From Proteus appendicitidis (GTDB lineage Bacteria > Pseudomonadota > Gammaproteobacteria > Enterobacterales > Enterobacteriaceae), in assembly GCF_030271835.1 (NCBI RefSeq), contig NZ_CP127389.1, positions 558,001 to 622,000 of the forward strand: a stretch of 64,000 bases of DNA, read 5' to 3'. This document shows, one piece after another, positions 50,511 to 61,331 of this stretch. A program made the position numbers and the translations under genes. Numbering within the stretch: the stretch's first letter is position 1; the number at the start of each line of letters is the position of its first letter. A model generated the notes under the pieces. The model searched no databases, was not told the DNA's origin, and saw only the letters and a program-made list of their open reading frames with translations.

Positions 50511-51347
50511 ATGTCTGACTTTTCAGGAAAGGGTTGGCTTGCTGAAATCGTTTTACGCTATGAAGTAAAACGCGAAATAACACGTCTTACAGAAAAACGC
50601 CATATTGGCCCATTAATGGTTCAGCGTCCTTTTTATCCTGAGCAAGGTATTGCACACACCTATTTGCTTCATCCCCCAGGCGGCGTGGTTGGTGGCGATA
50701 AGCTATTGATCAATATTGATGTGCAGCCTCAAGCGCACGCGTTGCTCACAACACCCGGAGCTACTAAGTTTTACCGTAGTGCAGGCGGTGTTGCTCGGCA
50801 AATTCAAACCTTAAAAGTGGCAGCTAATGGCTTTTTAGAGTGGTTACCTCAAGAAAATATCTTTTTTCCTGAAGCGCAAGTTCGCCTAGAAACACATATT
50901 CATATTGCATCTACAGCCAGATTTATTGGCTGGGAAATCCAATGTTTTGGTCGCCCCGTTTTAAATGAATGGTTTGAAAATGGCAATGTAAAAGGGCGTT
51001 TAAATTTCTATATCGATGAAAAGCTAACATTAACTGAGTCGCTTTTTGTCGATGGTTTGCAAAAAAGATCGGCTGCCATGCGTGAGTTTCCGATGTTGGG
51101 ATCACTTTATATTTATCCCGCAACAGACGAATTAAAAAGCCTTATTCAACAAAGTATCGAGGCTTTCTCAGCCGCTTACGATCATGTTATCGAATATGGC
51201 TTAACGGATGTAGACGGTATTTTAGTTTTACGGTTATTAGGCTCTCAAACAGAGCCAATGATGGCGTGTTTTGCTCAAGTTTGGCAAACCGTTAGACAAC
51301 ACTGGTTAGGGTATTGTCCTGAGCCGCCTCGTATATGGGCGACATAA
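50511..51347 (+). CDS. ureD: UreD urease accessory protein
   Basis: 278-aa accessory protein that binds apo-urease and recruits UreF and UreG for nickel insertion. Family motifs: [39 protein letters not shown]. The ATG at 50511 is preceded by AGGAG; a frame from 50496 is longer. First gene of ureDABCEFG. Confidence 0.95.
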   Translation: MSDFSGKGWLAEIVLRYEVKREITRLTEKRHIGPLMVQRPFYPEQGIAHTYLLHPPGGVVGGDKLLINIDVQPQAHALLTTPGATKFYRSAGGVARQIQTLKVAANGFLEWLPQENIFFPEAQVRLETHIHIASTARFIGWEIQCFGRPVLNEWFENGNVKGRLNFYIDEKLTLTESLFVDGLQKRSAAMREFPMLGSLYIYPATDELKSLIQQSIEAFSAAYDHVIEYGLTDVDGILVLRLLGSQTEPMMACFAQVWQTVRQHWLGYCPEPPRIWAT

Positions 51348-51368
51348 TCGTTAATTTTAGGAGCAGAA

Positions 51369-51671
51369 ATGGAATTAACACCAAGAGAAAAAGATAAATT
51401 ACTGCTTTTTACCGCGGGTCTTGTTGCTGAAAGACGTTTAGCAAAAGGGCTTAAGCTTAATTATCCTGAAGCGGTTGCACTGATCAGTTGTGCCATTATG
51501 GAAGGGGCGAGAGAGGGTAAAACGGTTGCCCAACTAATGAGCGAAGGTCGCACTGTTTTGACAGCAGAACAAGTCATGGAAGGGGTGCCAGAAATGATCA
51601 AAGACATTCAAGTCGAATGCACATTTCCTGATGGCACAAAGCTTGTTTCTATTCACGATCCTATTGTGTAG
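51369..51671 (+). CDS. ureA: Urease gamma subunit
   Basis: 100-aa structural subunit of the (UreABC)3 enzyme, typical length, beginning [20 protein letters not shown]. It has a GGAGCAG site and lies 21 bases after ureD, 8 before ureB. Confidence 0.97.
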   Translation: MELTPREKDKLLLFTAGLVAERRLAKGLKLNYPEAVALISCAIMEGAREGKTVAQLMSEGRTVLTAEQVMEGVPEMIKDIQVECTFPDGTKLVSIHDPIV

Positions 51672-51679
51672 GTAACAAC

Positions 51680-52006
51680 ATGATACCCGGTGAAATTAGA
51701 GTTAACCAAGCATTAGGCGATATCGAACTTAATGCAGGTCGAGAAACAAAAACAATACAGGTTGCCAATCATGGCGATAGACCCGTGCAAGTCGGCTCTC
51801 ATTATCATTTTTATGAAGTGAATGACGCATTAAAATTTGAACGAGAAGGCACTTTGGGTTTTCGTTTAAATATTCCAGCGGGCATGGCGGTTCGCTTTGA
51901 ACCCGGTCAAAGTCGTACAGTCGAATTGGTGGCTTTCGCAGGAAAACGTGAAATTTACGGTTTTCATGGCAAAGTGATGGGTAAATTGGAGAGTGAGAAA
52001 AAATGA
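51680..52006 (+). CDS. ureB: Urease beta subunit
   Basis: 108-aa structural subunit; motifs [20 protein letters not shown], and [11 protein letters not shown] typical of UreB. Its stop overlaps the ureC start (AAAATGA). Confidence 0.97.
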   Translation: MIPGEIRVNQALGDIELNAGRETKTIQVANHGDRPVQVGSHYHFYEVNDALKFEREGTLGFRLNIPAGMAVRFEPGQSRTVELVAFAGKREIYGFHGKVMGKLESEKK

Positions 52007-53706
52007 AAACTATCTCACGTCAAGCTTATGCAGATATGTTTGGCCCCACAACTGGCGACCGTCTGCGATTAGCCGATACGGAGCTTTTTCTTGAAATTGA
52101 AAAAGATTTCACCACTTATGGCGAAGAGGTCAAGTTTGGTGGTGGTAAAGTTATCCGTGATGGTATGGGGCAGAGCCAAGTCATCAATGCTGAATGTGTC
52201 GATGTGCTTATTACAAACGCCATTATTTTAGATCATTGGGGGATCGTAAAAGCGGATATCGGTATTAAAGATGGTCGCATTGTGGGTATCGGTAAAGCCG
52301 GTAATCCTGATGTACAGCCTAACGTGGATATTGTTGTAGGACCTGCCACTGAAGTGGTTGCTGGCGAAGGTAAAATTATTACTGCTGGTGGCGTTGATAC
52401 GCATATTCACTTTATCTGCCCGCAACAAGCACAAGAAGGTTTAGTTTCTGGTGTCACCACGTTTATTGGTGGTGGTACAGGGCCAGTAGCTGGAACAAAT
52501 GCAACGACAGTAACGCCGGGTATTTGGAACATGCACCGCATGTTAGAAGCGGTTGATGAGCTTCCGATTAACGTTGGTTTATTCGGTAAAGGCTGTGTGA
52601 GTCAACCTGAAGCCGTTCGTGAGCAAATTGAAGCGGGTGCTATTGGTCTAAAAATTCATGAAGACTGGGGCGCAACACCAATGGCAATTCATAACTGCCT
52701 TAATGTTGCCGATGAAATGGATGTGCAAGTTGCTATTCACTCTGACACTTTAAATGAAGGCGGTTTCTATGAAGAAACCGTGAAAGCAATTGCGGGTCGT
52801 GTGATCCACGTTTTCCACACCGAAGGCGCGGGAGGTGGGCACGCACCCGATGTCATTAAATCAGTCGGAGAGCCAAATATTCTCCCTGCTTCAACCAATC
52901 CTACAATGCCTTATACCATTAACACGGTAGATGAGCATCTTGATATGTTGATGGTTTGCCATCACCTTGATCCTTCCATTCCTGAAGATGTGGCTTTTGC
53001 TGAATCTCGTATTCGCCGTGAAACTATCGCTGCGGAAGATATTTTGCATGATATGGGCGCTATTTCTGTTATGTCGTCAGACTCACAGGCAATGGGGCGT
53101 GTTGGTGAAGTTATTCTTCGCACTTGGCAATGTGCGCATAAAATGAAATTGCAACGTGGCACATTAGAAGGTGACACTCCTGAAAGCGATAATCATCGTA
53201 TTAAACGTTATGTAGCGAAATACACGATTAACCCCGCATTAGCACACGGCATTGCACATGAAGTGGGATCAATAGAGAAAGGAAAACTCGCTGATTTGGT
53301 GTTATGGGAGCCGGCTTTCTTTGGTGTGAAACCCGCATTGATCATGAAAGGTGGCATGGTGGCTTATGCACCTATGGGTGATATTAATGCGGCTATTCCA
53401 ACACCTCAACCTGTGCATTATCGTCCAATGTATGCATGTTTAGGTAAAGCGAAATATCAAACGTCGATGATCTTTATGTCGAAGGCAGGGATTGACACAG
53501 GTGTGCCTGAAAAACTGGGCTTAAAGAGCTTAATTGGGCGTGTTAAAGGTTGTCGTAATATTACTAAAGCATCGATGATCCACAATAGTTATGTGCCTCA
53601 TATCGAGCTTGATCCTCAAACCTATATTGTGAAAGCGGATGGTGTGCCATTAGTGTGTGAGCCTGCAACACAATTACCGATGGCACAGCGCTATTTCCTG
53701 TTTTAA
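52003..53706 (+). CDS. ureC: Urease alpha (catalytic) subunit
   Basis: 567-aa subunit carrying the dinuclear nickel site that hydrolyses urea to ammonia and carbamate. All ligands are in the standard positions: H134 and H136 (DTHIHFICP), carbamylated K217 ([10 protein letters not shown]), H246 (VAIHSD), H272 (HVFHTEG), D360 (VMSSDSQ), and the catalytic H320 (VCHHLDPS). Length equals that of Klebsiella and P. mirabilis UreC. The enzyme should be active. Confidence 0.98.
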   Translation: MKTISRQAYADMFGPTTGDRLRLADTELFLEIEKDFTTYGEEVKFGGGKVIRDGMGQSQVINAECVDVLITNAIILDHWGIVKADIGIKDGRIVGIGKAGNPDVQPNVDIVVGPATEVVAGEGKIITAGGVDTHIHFICPQQAQEGLVSGVTTFIGGGTGPVAGTNATTVTPGIWNMHRMLEAVDELPINVGLFGKGCVSQPEAVREQIEAGAIGLKIHEDWGATPMAIHNCLNVADEMDVQVAIHSDTLNEGGFYEETVKAIAGRVIHVFHTEGAGGGHAPDVIKSVGEPNILPASTNPTMPYTINTVDEHLDMLMVCHHLDPSIPEDVAFAESRIRRETIAAEDILHDMGAISVMSSDSQAMGRVGEVILRTWQCAHKMKLQRGTLEGDTPESDNHRIKRYVAKYTINPALAHGIAHEVGSIEKGKLADLVLWEPAFFGVKPALIMKGGMVAYAPMGDINAAIPTPQPVHYRPMYACLGKAKYQTSMIFMSKAGIDTGVPEKLGLKSLIGRVKGCRNITKASMIHNSYVPHIELDPQTYIVKADGVPLVCEPATQLPMAQRYFLF

Positions 53707-53732
53707 TCAGCGTGTTACCGAGAATATAGAGA

Positions 53733-54227
53733 ATGAAAAGATTTACTCAACTTATTGATAAACAAAAAGCACTTGAAACGGCAACGTCAGAAAAACAGGC
53801 GCTTACTTTGTGTTTGACGATGGATGAAAGAACCAAAAGCCGTTTAAAAGTGACATTAAGTGATGGGCAAGAAGCGGGGTTATTTTTGCCTCGTGGTACG
53901 GTGCTAAAAGAGGGCGATATCTTACTATCAGAAGATAATACGCTGGTAACGATTGAAGCGGCAAAAGAGCAAGTTTCAACCGTGTATAGTGACGATCCAC
54001 TGTTATTGGCTCGTGTTTGTTACCACTTAGGCAATCGTCACGTTCCATTACAAATCGAAGCGGGTTGGTGTCGTTATTTTCATGATCATGTTTTAGATGA
54101 TATGGCGAGAGGTTTAGGCGCTAATGTGGTGGTGGGTTTAGAGAAATACCAACCGGAGCCGGGCGCTTATGGCGGATCGTCAGGTGGTCATTATCATCAC
54201 TCTCATGACGATCACCATCATCATTAA
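53733..54227 (+). CDS. ureE: UreE urease nickel metallochaperone
   Basis: 164-aa nickel-delivery protein. The N-terminal peptide-binding and C-terminal metal-binding domains are followed by a His-rich tail (last ~14 residues HYHHSHDDHHHH), which can store several nickel ions. It lies 26 bases after ureC. Confidence 0.96.
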   Translation: MKRFTQLIDKQKALETATSEKQALTLCLTMDERTKSRLKVTLSDGQEAGLFLPRGTVLKEGDILLSEDNTLVTIEAAKEQVSTVYSDDPLLLARVCYHLGNRHVPLQIEAGWCRYFHDHVLDDMARGLGANVVVGLEKYQPEPGAYGGSSGGHYHHSHDDHHHH

Positions 54228-54247
54228 TTATTTGAATAGAGAGCTTA

Positions 54248-54916
54248 TTGATGCTTGCAGATCTGCGCTTATATCAATTAGTCAGTCCTTCTTTACCCGT
54301 GGGATCGTTTACTTATTCTCAAGGGTTAGAGTGGGCGATTGAAAAGGGGTGGGTTTGTTGTCCTCAAACATTAGCGGATTGGCTAAGTACCCAAATGGCC
54401 AGCACGTTAGCAATGTTAGAGCTTCCTATCTTACGGCGATTACAAGAAAATTTGGCACAAGCCAAAATGAGTGAAGTGAGATATTGGTGTGATTTTATTG
54501 TCGCAAGTCGTGAAACGAAAGAGTTAAGACAAGAAGAGCGCCAACGAGGTATCGCTTTTGCTCGTTTACTTCCTCAATTAGATATTGAGTTAGATGACAC
54601 TTTACAAGCATGTGTAAAACAGACACAACTTATGGCGTTTGCGTTAGCTGCGGTGAAATGGAATATTTCCTCTGAAAAGTTATGTTGTGCTTATGCTTGG
54701 GGTTGGCTTGAAAATACAGTGATGTCAGGCGTAAAGCTGATCCCATTAGGGCAAAGTGCGGGGCAGAAAATATTGTTTAGCTTAGCAGAGCAAATCCCTG
54801 CCATTGTTGAGCAATCCGCACATTGGCCAACGGAAGATATTGGGAGTTTTACACCCGCACAAATTATTGCCAGTAGTCGCCATGAAACACAATACACTCG
54901 ACTTTTTCGTTCATGA
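54248..54916 (+). CDS. ureF: UreF urease accessory protein
   Basis: 222-aa all-helical protein that bridges UreD and UreG and gates GTP hydrolysis. Motifs: [20 protein letters not shown] at the start and [19 protein letters not shown] in the middle. It lies 20 bases after ureE and 9 before ureG. Confidence 0.95.
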   Translation: MMLADLRLYQLVSPSLPVGSFTYSQGLEWAIEKGWVCCPQTLADWLSTQMASTLAMLELPILRRLQENLAQAKMSEVRYWCDFIVASRETKELRQEERQRGIAFARLLPQLDIELDDTLQACVKQTQLMAFALAAVKWNISSEKLCCAYAWGWLENTVMSGVKLIPLGQSAGQKILFSLAEQIPAIVEQSAHWPTEDIGSFTPAQIIASSRHETQYTRLFRS

Positions 54917-54925
54917 GAAATCTAT

Positions 54926-55543
54926 ATGCAAGAATATAATCAACCACTACGTATTGGTGTGGGTGGCCCTGTTGGATCAGGAAAAACCGCACTGTTAGAA
55001 GTTCTTTGTAAAGCAATGCGCGACACTTATGAAATCGCGGTTGTGACTAACGATATTTATACCCAAGAAGATGCCAAGATCTTAACGCGTGCTGAAGCAT
55101 TAGATGCGGATCGTATTATTGGTGTCGAAACGGGAGGTTGTCCTCATACTGCGATTCGTGAAGATGCATCCATGAATCTGGCAGCGGTTGAAGAATTAGC
55201 CATGCGCCACAAAAATCTTGATATCGTTTTTGTGGAAAGCGGTGGTGATAACTTAAGTGCGACATTTAGCCCTGAGCTTGCTGATTTAACCATTTACGTC
55301 ATTGATGTTGCCGAAGGTGAAAAAATTCCACGTAAAGGTGGCCCCGGTATTACCCATTCTGATCTGCTCGTGATCAACAAGATCGATTTAGCCCCTTATG
55401 TTGGTGCATCATTAGAAGTCATGGAATCAGACACCGCAAGAATGCGTCCTGTGAAGCCTTATGTTTTCACAAATCTAAAAGAAAAAGTGGGCTTGGAAAC
55501 GATTATCGATTTTATCATTGATAAAGGGATGCTAAGACGCTAA
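54926..55543 (+). CDS. ureG: UreG urease accessory GTPase
   Basis: 205-aa SIMIBI-class GTPase that couples GTP hydrolysis to nickel insertion. P-loop [10 protein letters not shown] (about residues 13-22), metal-binding CPH motif ([13 protein letters not shown]), and NKIDLAPY for guanine binding are present. Last gene of the urease operon. Confidence 0.97.
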   Translation: MQEYNQPLRIGVGGPVGSGKTALLEVLCKAMRDTYEIAVVTNDIYTQEDAKILTRAEALDADRIIGVETGGCPHTAIREDASMNLAAVEELAMRHKNLDIVFVESGGDNLSATFSPELADLTIYVIDVAEGEKIPRKGGPGITHSDLLVINKIDLAPYVGASLEVMESDTARMRPVKPYVFTNLKEKVGLETIIDFIIDKGMLRR

Positions 55544-55583
55544 CGGCTTGTTGAGTAAAGGCGAGTTTTAGTCGAGAAAGAAA

Positions 55584-55626
55584 CTGCCAGTATCGGTCAT
55601 TTTATTATAAAGACCGATACTGGCAG
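55584..55626. terminator. Bidirectional stem-loop ending urease and dolP
   Basis: A perfect 15-bp stem (CTGCCAGTATCGGTC / GACCGATACTGGCAG, 13-base loop) lies 40 bases after ureG and 30 after the convergent dolP stop. No T run follows, so it may rely on stem strength or protect the mRNA ends. Confidence 0.6.
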
Positions 55627-55656
55627 GATAATCTAAAAACGAGATTAGCAATGGGA

Positions 55657-56235
55657 TCAGTTAAGGTAAGTAAATGCGGTGGTTACTTTTACTACCCCTT
55701 TGGTTTCGCTGGCAATTTTTGCAACAGCAGCCCCTTCTTGGCGAGTTAAAATACCAAATAAGAACACTTCACCATTTTCAGTGATCACTTTTACAGATGA
55801 GGATTTTACTGAATCACTGCCTAAAATTTGAGAGCGAACTTTGGTTGTTAGCCATGTATCTGAAGATGCTGTGCCTAATGTCACAGGCTCGCCTTGGCGC
55901 ACTTCGTTGTAGACGTTATTTACCCCTTCAACCTGACTTGCGACTTGTTTTGCTGTATTCGCAACAGACATATCAGGGCTTTGACCCGTTAACAGTATAT
56001 TGCCTTGATAAGCGGTAGCGACAATACGTGAATTGCTTTTCTTGATTTGTTCGTTTTTGTTTAGAGCACCAGAAACACGCGCTTCCAAGGTACCATCGTC
56101 AACTTGTTGCCCTAATGAGCGAGGATCGGTTGCAGTTTTACCCGCAACTGCGGCCGTGCCGACAACAGCTGCGCCGATACAACCTTGCAGTAAAAGTGCA
56201 GAACACAACACTGCAGTGATAGGAAGCAATTTCAT
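55657..56235 (-). CDS. dolP: DolP (YraP), outer-membrane lipoprotein with two BON domains
   Basis: 192-aa lipoprotein that supports outer-membrane integrity and BAM activity at division sites in E. coli. The lipobox is LLQGC with C19. Two BON domains span about 50-115 and 120-190. It lies 9 bases downstream of diaA in the minus-strand group lpoA, yraN, diaA, dolP. Confidence 0.94.
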   Translation of the reverse strand: MKLLPITAVLCSALLLQGCIGAAVVGTAAVAGKTATDPRSLGQQVDDGTLEARVSGALNKNEQIKKSNSRIVATAYQGNILLTGQSPDMSVANTAKQVASQVEGVNNVYNEVRQGEPVTLGTASSDTWLTTKVRSQILGSDSVKSSSVKVITENGEVFLFGILTRQEGAAVAKIASETKGVVKVTTAFTYLN

Positions 56236-56244
56236 AGTAACTCC

Positions 56245-56835
56245 TTAGTCATCCTGATGTGGGAATAATGTATTATCAATCAAATCACAGAGACAATTGA
56301 CTGTTAGCATCTGAACTTCCTGTATTCTGACGGTGCGTTGAGATGGAATACGAATTTCAACGTCTTGAGGACCTAATAATCCGGCAAGCTCTCCGCCATC
56401 ATAACCTGTTAATGCAACAATGGTCATATCTCGTGTAACAGCAGCTTCAACGGCTTTAATAATACTTCTGCTGTTACCATGCGTTGAGATAGCAAGTAGC
56501 ACATCTCCAGCTTGGCCTAATGCACGCACTTGTTTTGCATAGATTTCATCGTGCTGCTGATTCCCCATAATTGCAGTCATCACAACGCTATCTGTGTTTA
56601 ACGATAATGCAGGCAAGCTTGGGCGCTCAGTTTCAAAACGATGGATCATGCTTGCGGCAAATCGCTGTGCTGTTGCTGCTGAGCTACCGTTTCCACAGCT
56701 TAATATTTTATGGCCGTTTAACAAAGATTGAACCATCATCATGGCGGCTCTGGAAATGGCATCTGGTAATGCTTCTGCTGCTGCAATTTGAGTTTGAATA
56801 CTCTCTGTAAAGCAGACTTTGATTCTATCAAGCAC
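56245..56835 (-). CDS. diaA: DiaA, DnaA initiator-associating protein
   Basis: 196-aa SIS-domain protein that binds DnaA and helps timely initiation at oriC. The SIS motif is visible ([33 protein letters not shown]). Length equals E. coli DiaA. It lies 22 bases after yraN. Confidence 0.95.
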   Translation of the reverse strand: MLDRIKVCFTESIQTQIAAAEALPDAISRAAMMMVQSLLNGHKILSCGNGSSAATAQRFAASMIHRFETERPSLPALSLNTDSVVMTAIMGNQQHDEIYAKQVRALGQAGDVLLAISTHGNSRSIIKAVEAAVTRDMTIVALTGYDGGELAGLLGPQDVEIRIPSQRTVRIQEVQMLTVNCLCDLIDNTLFPHQDD

Positions 56836-56857
56836 GTTAAGACCTATATAATCTAAT

Positions 56858-57235
56858 TTAACGAATAAATTCCGTATAATCGAGAATGTTTTTTAACCAT
56901 ATTAACTGGCGTTGATTAAATGCACAAATATCGAAACGACAGTCTGAAGTCTCGATACTTTCTTGGCGTTGTGCTAACCAACATTTTGCTGTCCGCCATA
57001 AACGACGCCGTTTTGCGGTCGTAATAGAGCTTATTGCATCACCAAATAAGATATTGCGTCTAAAACGAACCTCAACAAATACCCATGTCTTCTTTTCCTG
57101 CATAATAAGATCAATTTCTCCGCAGGGATATCGGACATTACGCTCAATCAATATTAATCCTTGTTGGCGTAAATATTTTAGCGCTTTTTGTTCATAGTAT
57201 AGCCCTAAAAAATAAGGGCTTTTAGAAAAAATCAT
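56858..57235 (-). CDS. yraN: YraN, UPF0102 endonuclease-like protein
   Basis: 125-aa protein with the restriction-endonuclease-like UPF0102 core: GEIDLIM with the acidic pair, then FVEVRFRRN (E-x-K/R type). Some family members have been linked to competence or recombination, but the function of YraN is not established. It sits between lpoA and diaA as in E. coli. Confidence 0.88.
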   Translation of the reverse strand: MIFSKSPYFLGLYYEQKALKYLRQQGLILIERNVRYPCGEIDLIMQEKKTWVFVEVRFRRNILFGDAISSITTAKRRRLWRTAKCWLAQRQESIETSDCRFDICAFNQRQLIWLKNILDYTEFIR

Positions 57236-57263
57236 CCATGATTTCCTTCTTTATCTCACTCAT

Positions 57264-57294
57264 AAAATAAACCGCCTTTATGGCGGTTTATTTT
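57264..57294 (-). terminator. Terminator between lpoA and yraN
   Basis: A perfect 13-bp stem (AAAATAAACCGCC / GGCGGTTTATTTT, 5-base loop) is followed on the minus strand by ATG-rich sequence rather than a pure T run; its own 3' arm ends in TTTATTTT. It lies 22 bases after the lpoA stop, so yraN-diaA-dolP may have a separate promoter or depend on read-through. Confidence 0.75.
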
Positions 57295-57315
57295 AATGAT
57301 AACTAAATATATATA

Positions 57316-59070
57316 TTACTGTACAACAGGTTCAATTTTACCTTGTTTAAACTGCATCCAAGGAAGTTCTCTATAAACAGTACAGTTGTTTTCAACACGC
57401 AATGAACCTGAAATACCATTAAAACGTAATGTGCCTTTTGTCAGATCATTGTAATTGTTTGCTAATGACCATGCATCAATTCCCATGGCATAAAGACGCA
57501 TTAATGAGTAATCGTTCGCAAATTTGCTTGATGCTTTTTGCATTAACGGCAAATTAGCGCCAGTCATCAATGGAATATCACTAAATTGAATACCCTCCAT
57601 CTCCATACGGAAATCAGGACCTGTTCCACCTTGGTTACTACGAGAACTAACATAAATTGGTGGACGTTTTTGGGTACTGATTGCCATATCAATCATTGGC
57701 TTAATTAAGGTTAATTCATCGCTAGTTGCAATGATGTAAACCGAATCAATGGCACCACCTGCAGAGGGAATAGATTGCGTCTCTAATGGTAAAGGTGCAT
57801 TAGCTGTTGGTAAAACAGGCGTACCTGTCATACGAATACCCACACCACGGTTAATAGAGGCTTTTAAGCTATCAACAGAACTAAACGTTTGTTGTAAAAC
57901 GGTGCCACCACCCGTACTTTGCCATTCATCAGCAAATGTTTGAGCCATTCTTTGGCCAAATTTATTATCAGGAACAATAATTAATGGGTTTGATTTTTGT
58001 TGCTGACGTAAATGTTGTGCCGCATTACGTGTTTCATCTTCTGGTGAAAGCGAGAAGAAGCACACTGTGGTTGCAGAAGGGATATTATCTAACTCATTAA
58101 GTGCTAATACAGGCAAACCACTTTGAAGCTCTATCGTCTTCATGACTTCAGGTTTTAGCAGTGGACCAACAATTAAGTTAGCGCCGTCTTGCTGTACTTT
58201 TTTCAGTAAACTATCGATAGATTGGCTATTGGTATCATAAACAATCACTTGGCGAGAGTTTTGTGCAACAGGATCTAAGCGTAATGTTGTATCACCAGAA
58301 AATGTTGAGCTATCTTTTTCTTGATCTTGAGTCGCTTGCGTATTTTCGGTTGTTTCTTTTGCCGTATCTGTTGCTGGTGTTTCTGTATTATTGATGCCCA
58401 ATTCTTCTAAAATTGACGCAAGGCTATCGTCATTTTTAGGCGCTTGTGGCGCTGGCATAGCTTGAGGTTGCGGTAAGCCACTTTGTGCATCAAGGAAACC
58501 TTGGCGAATAGCTTCACCAAAGACTTTCGCTTGCCCTGTTAAAGGTAATAATAATGCGATTTGGCTACTTGTACTCACAGAAGGTTGTGATAGACGTAAT
58601 AATGATGCAGGAAGGGTTAATGCAGCCGGATTACGAGGATAGCGAGTCTGCCATTCTCTAACTGCTGTTGATAACTTATCAGCATCATCTTTGTTGTATT
58701 CATAAGTATTCAGTAAATCTAACCAACCTTGCAGGGTATTTTCATCTGCTTTGATAACAACGCCACGGCGTTGCTCTGGTGTGAGTTTGGTTAGCGTGAG
58801 CCATGTCTCATCAATATTTTTCTGATGTAGCTGAGGATCAGTAATTAATGTTTCTAACCCAATATAGGCTCTAATAACATCTAAAGATGCTAGCCCTTGA
58901 GCGTCATCAATCACTTTTTGAAATTGTTTCATCTCTATTTCTGCTTTTGCAGCTGGAGTGAGAGGTTGTTCTTGTTGCCCCGTCAGGGTACAACCTGACA
59001 TAATCAGCGCAGAGAGTATCGCAGTATAGGATAAACCTGTTTTAAAACGCACAAAAATTGAGGAAAGCAT
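57316..59070 (-). CDS. lpoA: LpoA, lipoprotein activator of PBP1A
   Basis: 584-aa outer-membrane lipoprotein of the LppC family that activates the peptidoglycan synthase PBP1A. The lipobox is LIMSGC with C27. The N-terminal TPR-like domain (to about residue 250) and C-terminal periplasmic-binding fold (about 260-584) are joined by a Gln/Thr/Asp-rich low-complexity stretch (about 200-265). E. coli LpoA is longer (678 aa), with the difference in this linker. It is divergent from rsmI. Confidence 0.93.
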   Translation of the reverse strand: MLSSIFVRFKTGLSYTAILSALIMSGCTLTGQQEQPLTPAAKAEIEMKQFQKVIDDAQGLASLDVIRAYIGLETLITDPQLHQKNIDETWLTLTKLTPEQRRGVVIKADENTLQGWLDLLNTYEYNKDDADKLSTAVREWQTRYPRNPAALTLPASLLRLSQPSVSTSSQIALLLPLTGQAKVFGEAIRQGFLDAQSGLPQPQAMPAPQAPKNDDSLASILEELGINNTETPATDTAKETTENTQATQDQEKDSSTFSGDTTLRLDPVAQNSRQVIVYDTNSQSIDSLLKKVQQDGANLIVGPLLKPEVMKTIELQSGLPVLALNELDNIPSATTVCFFSLSPEDETRNAAQHLRQQQKSNPLIIVPDNKFGQRMAQTFADEWQSTGGGTVLQQTFSSVDSLKASINRGVGIRMTGTPVLPTANAPLPLETQSIPSAGGAIDSVYIIATSDELTLIKPMIDMAISTQKRPPIYVSSRSNQGGTGPDFRMEMEGIQFSDIPLMTGANLPLMQKASSKFANDYSLMRLYAMGIDAWSLANNYNDLTKGTLRFNGISGSLRVENNCTVYRELPWMQFKQGKIEPVVQ

Positions 59071-59131
59071 ACTGTACCCAGTGATGTTTTATAATTATGC
59101 TCAATTTTAAATCGGTCATTCGGAATAAACA

Positions 59132-60010
59132 ATGAATCAACCTAATCGAGCAGCGGTAACGACATCCACACTGTACATAGTACCCACACCTATTGGTAAT
59201 CTGGGCGATATCACCCAGCGGGCACTTGATGTGCTGTCTCATGTCGATTTAATTGCTGCAGAAGATACCCGTCATACAGGGCTTCTATTACAGCACTTTG
59301 CTATTAACGCACGTTTGTATGCGTTACATGATCATAATGAACAGCAAAAAGCGGATCAATTAATCAGCAAATTACAACAGGGGCTAAGTATCGCATTAGT
59401 CTCTGATGCAGGTACACCATTAATTAACGATCCTGGCTATCATTTAGTCAATCAATGTCGTAAGAATGGCATTAATGTTGTGCCATTACCCGGCGCTTGT
59501 GCTGCTATTACGGCACTTTCTGCGGCAGGGCTTCCTTCTGATCGTTTTTGTTATGAAGGCTTTTTACCAGCAAAAACAAAAAGTCGTCAAGATTGTTTAC
59601 GCGCATTATCAGAAGAGCCTCGTACATTGATTTTTTATGAATCAACACATCGGCTGTTAGATAGTTTAGCTGATATGGTGACAGTTTGGGGTGAAGATCG
59701 CTACGTAGTATTAGCGAGAGAGTTAACAAAAACGTGGGAAACTATTCAAGGGATGCCTGTTGGTGAGTTACTTAAATGGGTACTTGAAGATGAAAACCGT
59801 CGTAAAGGTGAAATGGTATTAATTGTTGAAGGTTATGAAAAACCTGTTGATGATGATTTTTCTCCAGAAATATTACGGACACTGGCGATTTTACAAAAAG
59901 AGCTACCACTAAAAAAAGCGGCTGCAGTCACCGCTGAGATTTATGGCGTGAAGAAAAACGCACTCTATAAACATGTCATTGAGCAAAATGGTGAAGCTTC
60001 AGGTGAGTAA
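59132..60010 (+). CDS. rsmI: RsmI, 16S rRNA 2'-O-methyltransferase (C1402)
   Basis: 292-aa SAM-dependent methyltransferase of the tetrapyrrole-methylase fold. Motifs: [43 protein letters not shown]. Length is near E. coli (286 aa). It is 61 bases from divergent lpoA and directly upstream of rnpB. Confidence 0.95.
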   Translation: MNQPNRAAVTTSTLYIVPTPIGNLGDITQRALDVLSHVDLIAAEDTRHTGLLLQHFAINARLYALHDHNEQQKADQLISKLQQGLSIALVSDAGTPLINDPGYHLVNQCRKNGINVVPLPGACAAITALSAAGLPSDRFCYEGFLPAKTKSRQDCLRALSEEPRTLIFYESTHRLLDSLADMVTVWGEDRYVVLARELTKTWETIQGMPVGELLKWVLEDENRRKGEMVLIVEGYEKPVDDDFSPEILRTLAILQKELPLKKAAAVTAEIYGVKKNALYKHVIEQNGEASGE

Positions 60011-60056
60011 AGTGATTTTTTAGCTTCTTTTGCTATACATTTTCTACCAAAATCCC

Positions 60057-60062
60057 TATAAT
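60057..60062 (+). promoter_or_regulatory. -10 element of rnpB
   Basis: A perfect TATAAT ends 8 bases before the first base of RNase P RNA. A GC-rich discriminator (CCGCACCC) follows, a feature of growth-rate and stringent controlled promoters. No strong -35 was seen at the ideal spacing. Confidence 0.7.
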
Positions 60063-60070
60063 CCGCACCC

Positions 60071-60445
<375 letters not shown>

Positions 60446-60448
60446 CAT

Positions 60449-60486
60449 AAAAAACCCTCGATTCACATTGTGTTTCGAGGGTTTTC
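60449..60486 (+). terminator. Terminator of rnpB
   Basis: AAAACCCTCGA pairs with TCGAGGGTTTT across a 13-base loop, starting within 6 bases of the mature RNA 3' end. It also faces convergent yhaK. Confidence 0.88.
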
Positions 60487-60513
60487 TGTTTTTAAACCAA
60501 TCTAAATCAACTG

Positions 60514-61218
60514 TCACGAAATAATATCAATAAACAAGCCACGAAACTCAGCCGAGCTTTTTAACGTGATACTGTGGCTATCTTGGATAAAAGCCCCATC
60601 ACCACACTGAATTTGCCCATTTTCTTGTGTTGATGTTTGCAAACAGGTACCACCTTTTATGGATTGTAAAAAGCCTTTTTGACCTTTTATTGGCAGTGTA
60701 ATTTCATCGCCTGCTTGCAAATGAATATGATAAAGCCAAATTGTTTGCCTTAACATTAATGAGCCATCATCACCGGTAGGTGAAGCTAACAATTGATATT
60801 TTAAGTTTTCATCTAAAGCCAATTTTTGTGAAGCTAAGCTTTCTTGTTGTGGACACGCATTTAGCCACAACTGAATACGGGTTAACGGTGTATCAGGGCT
60901 GCTGTTTCTCTCTATATATGTATCAGTATTATGCGGTGAAATAAGTAAGCACTCATTTTCTTTTGCCGTCACTGTACGTCCCATATTATCAAGGTATGTC
61001 GCTTCTCCTTGAAGGATCAAGTTAACCACATCAACATGAGGATAAGTCTTTGCTTTAAATTCAGAATTTGGGGCAAGCACTTCTTGGTTGAGAACTCTTA
61101 GCGTGCCATAGTCTAAAAAATGAGGGTCAAAGTAGTGGCCAAAGGAAAATGTGTAGCGAGCTTGTAGCCAACCATAATCCGCTTTACCACATTGTTGTGC
61201 TGTTCTGTATTTTATCAT
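60514..61218 (-). CDS. yhaK: YhaK, pirin-family bicupin
   Basis: 234-aa pirin-like protein close to E. coli YhaK, a redox-sensitive bicupin. It begins MIKYRTAQQCGKADYGWLQA and has ARYTFSFGHYFDP and TYPHVDVVNLILQGEA, the cupin region. The frame opens at 61257; the start at 61218 matches the family. Divergent yhaJ is the likely regulator, since E. coli YhaJ controls yhaK. Confidence 0.93.
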   Translation of the reverse strand: MIKYRTAQQCGKADYGWLQARYTFSFGHYFDPHFLDYGTLRVLNQEVLAPNSEFKAKTYPHVDVVNLILQGEATYLDNMGRTVTAKENECLLISPHNTDTYIERNSSPDTPLTRIQLWLNACPQQESLASQKLALDENLKYQLLASPTGDDGSLMLRQTIWLYHIHLQAGDEITLPIKGQKGFLQSIKGGTCLQTSTQENGQIQCGDGAFIQDSHSITLKSSAEFRGLFIDIIS

Positions 61219-61331
61219 AGCGGTATTTTTCGAGTAGATTATCAATATATTTATCATAGAGGTATGGACTGTCTATTGTTAGCAAGTTAATCTGGTGCCT
61301 ATAATCAAATTATTTGATAGAGATAAGTATA

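Noticed and set aside
53733..54227. His-rich C-terminus of UreE as a low-complexity artefact
   Set aside because: Such tails are a known, variable feature of UreE nickel chaperones.
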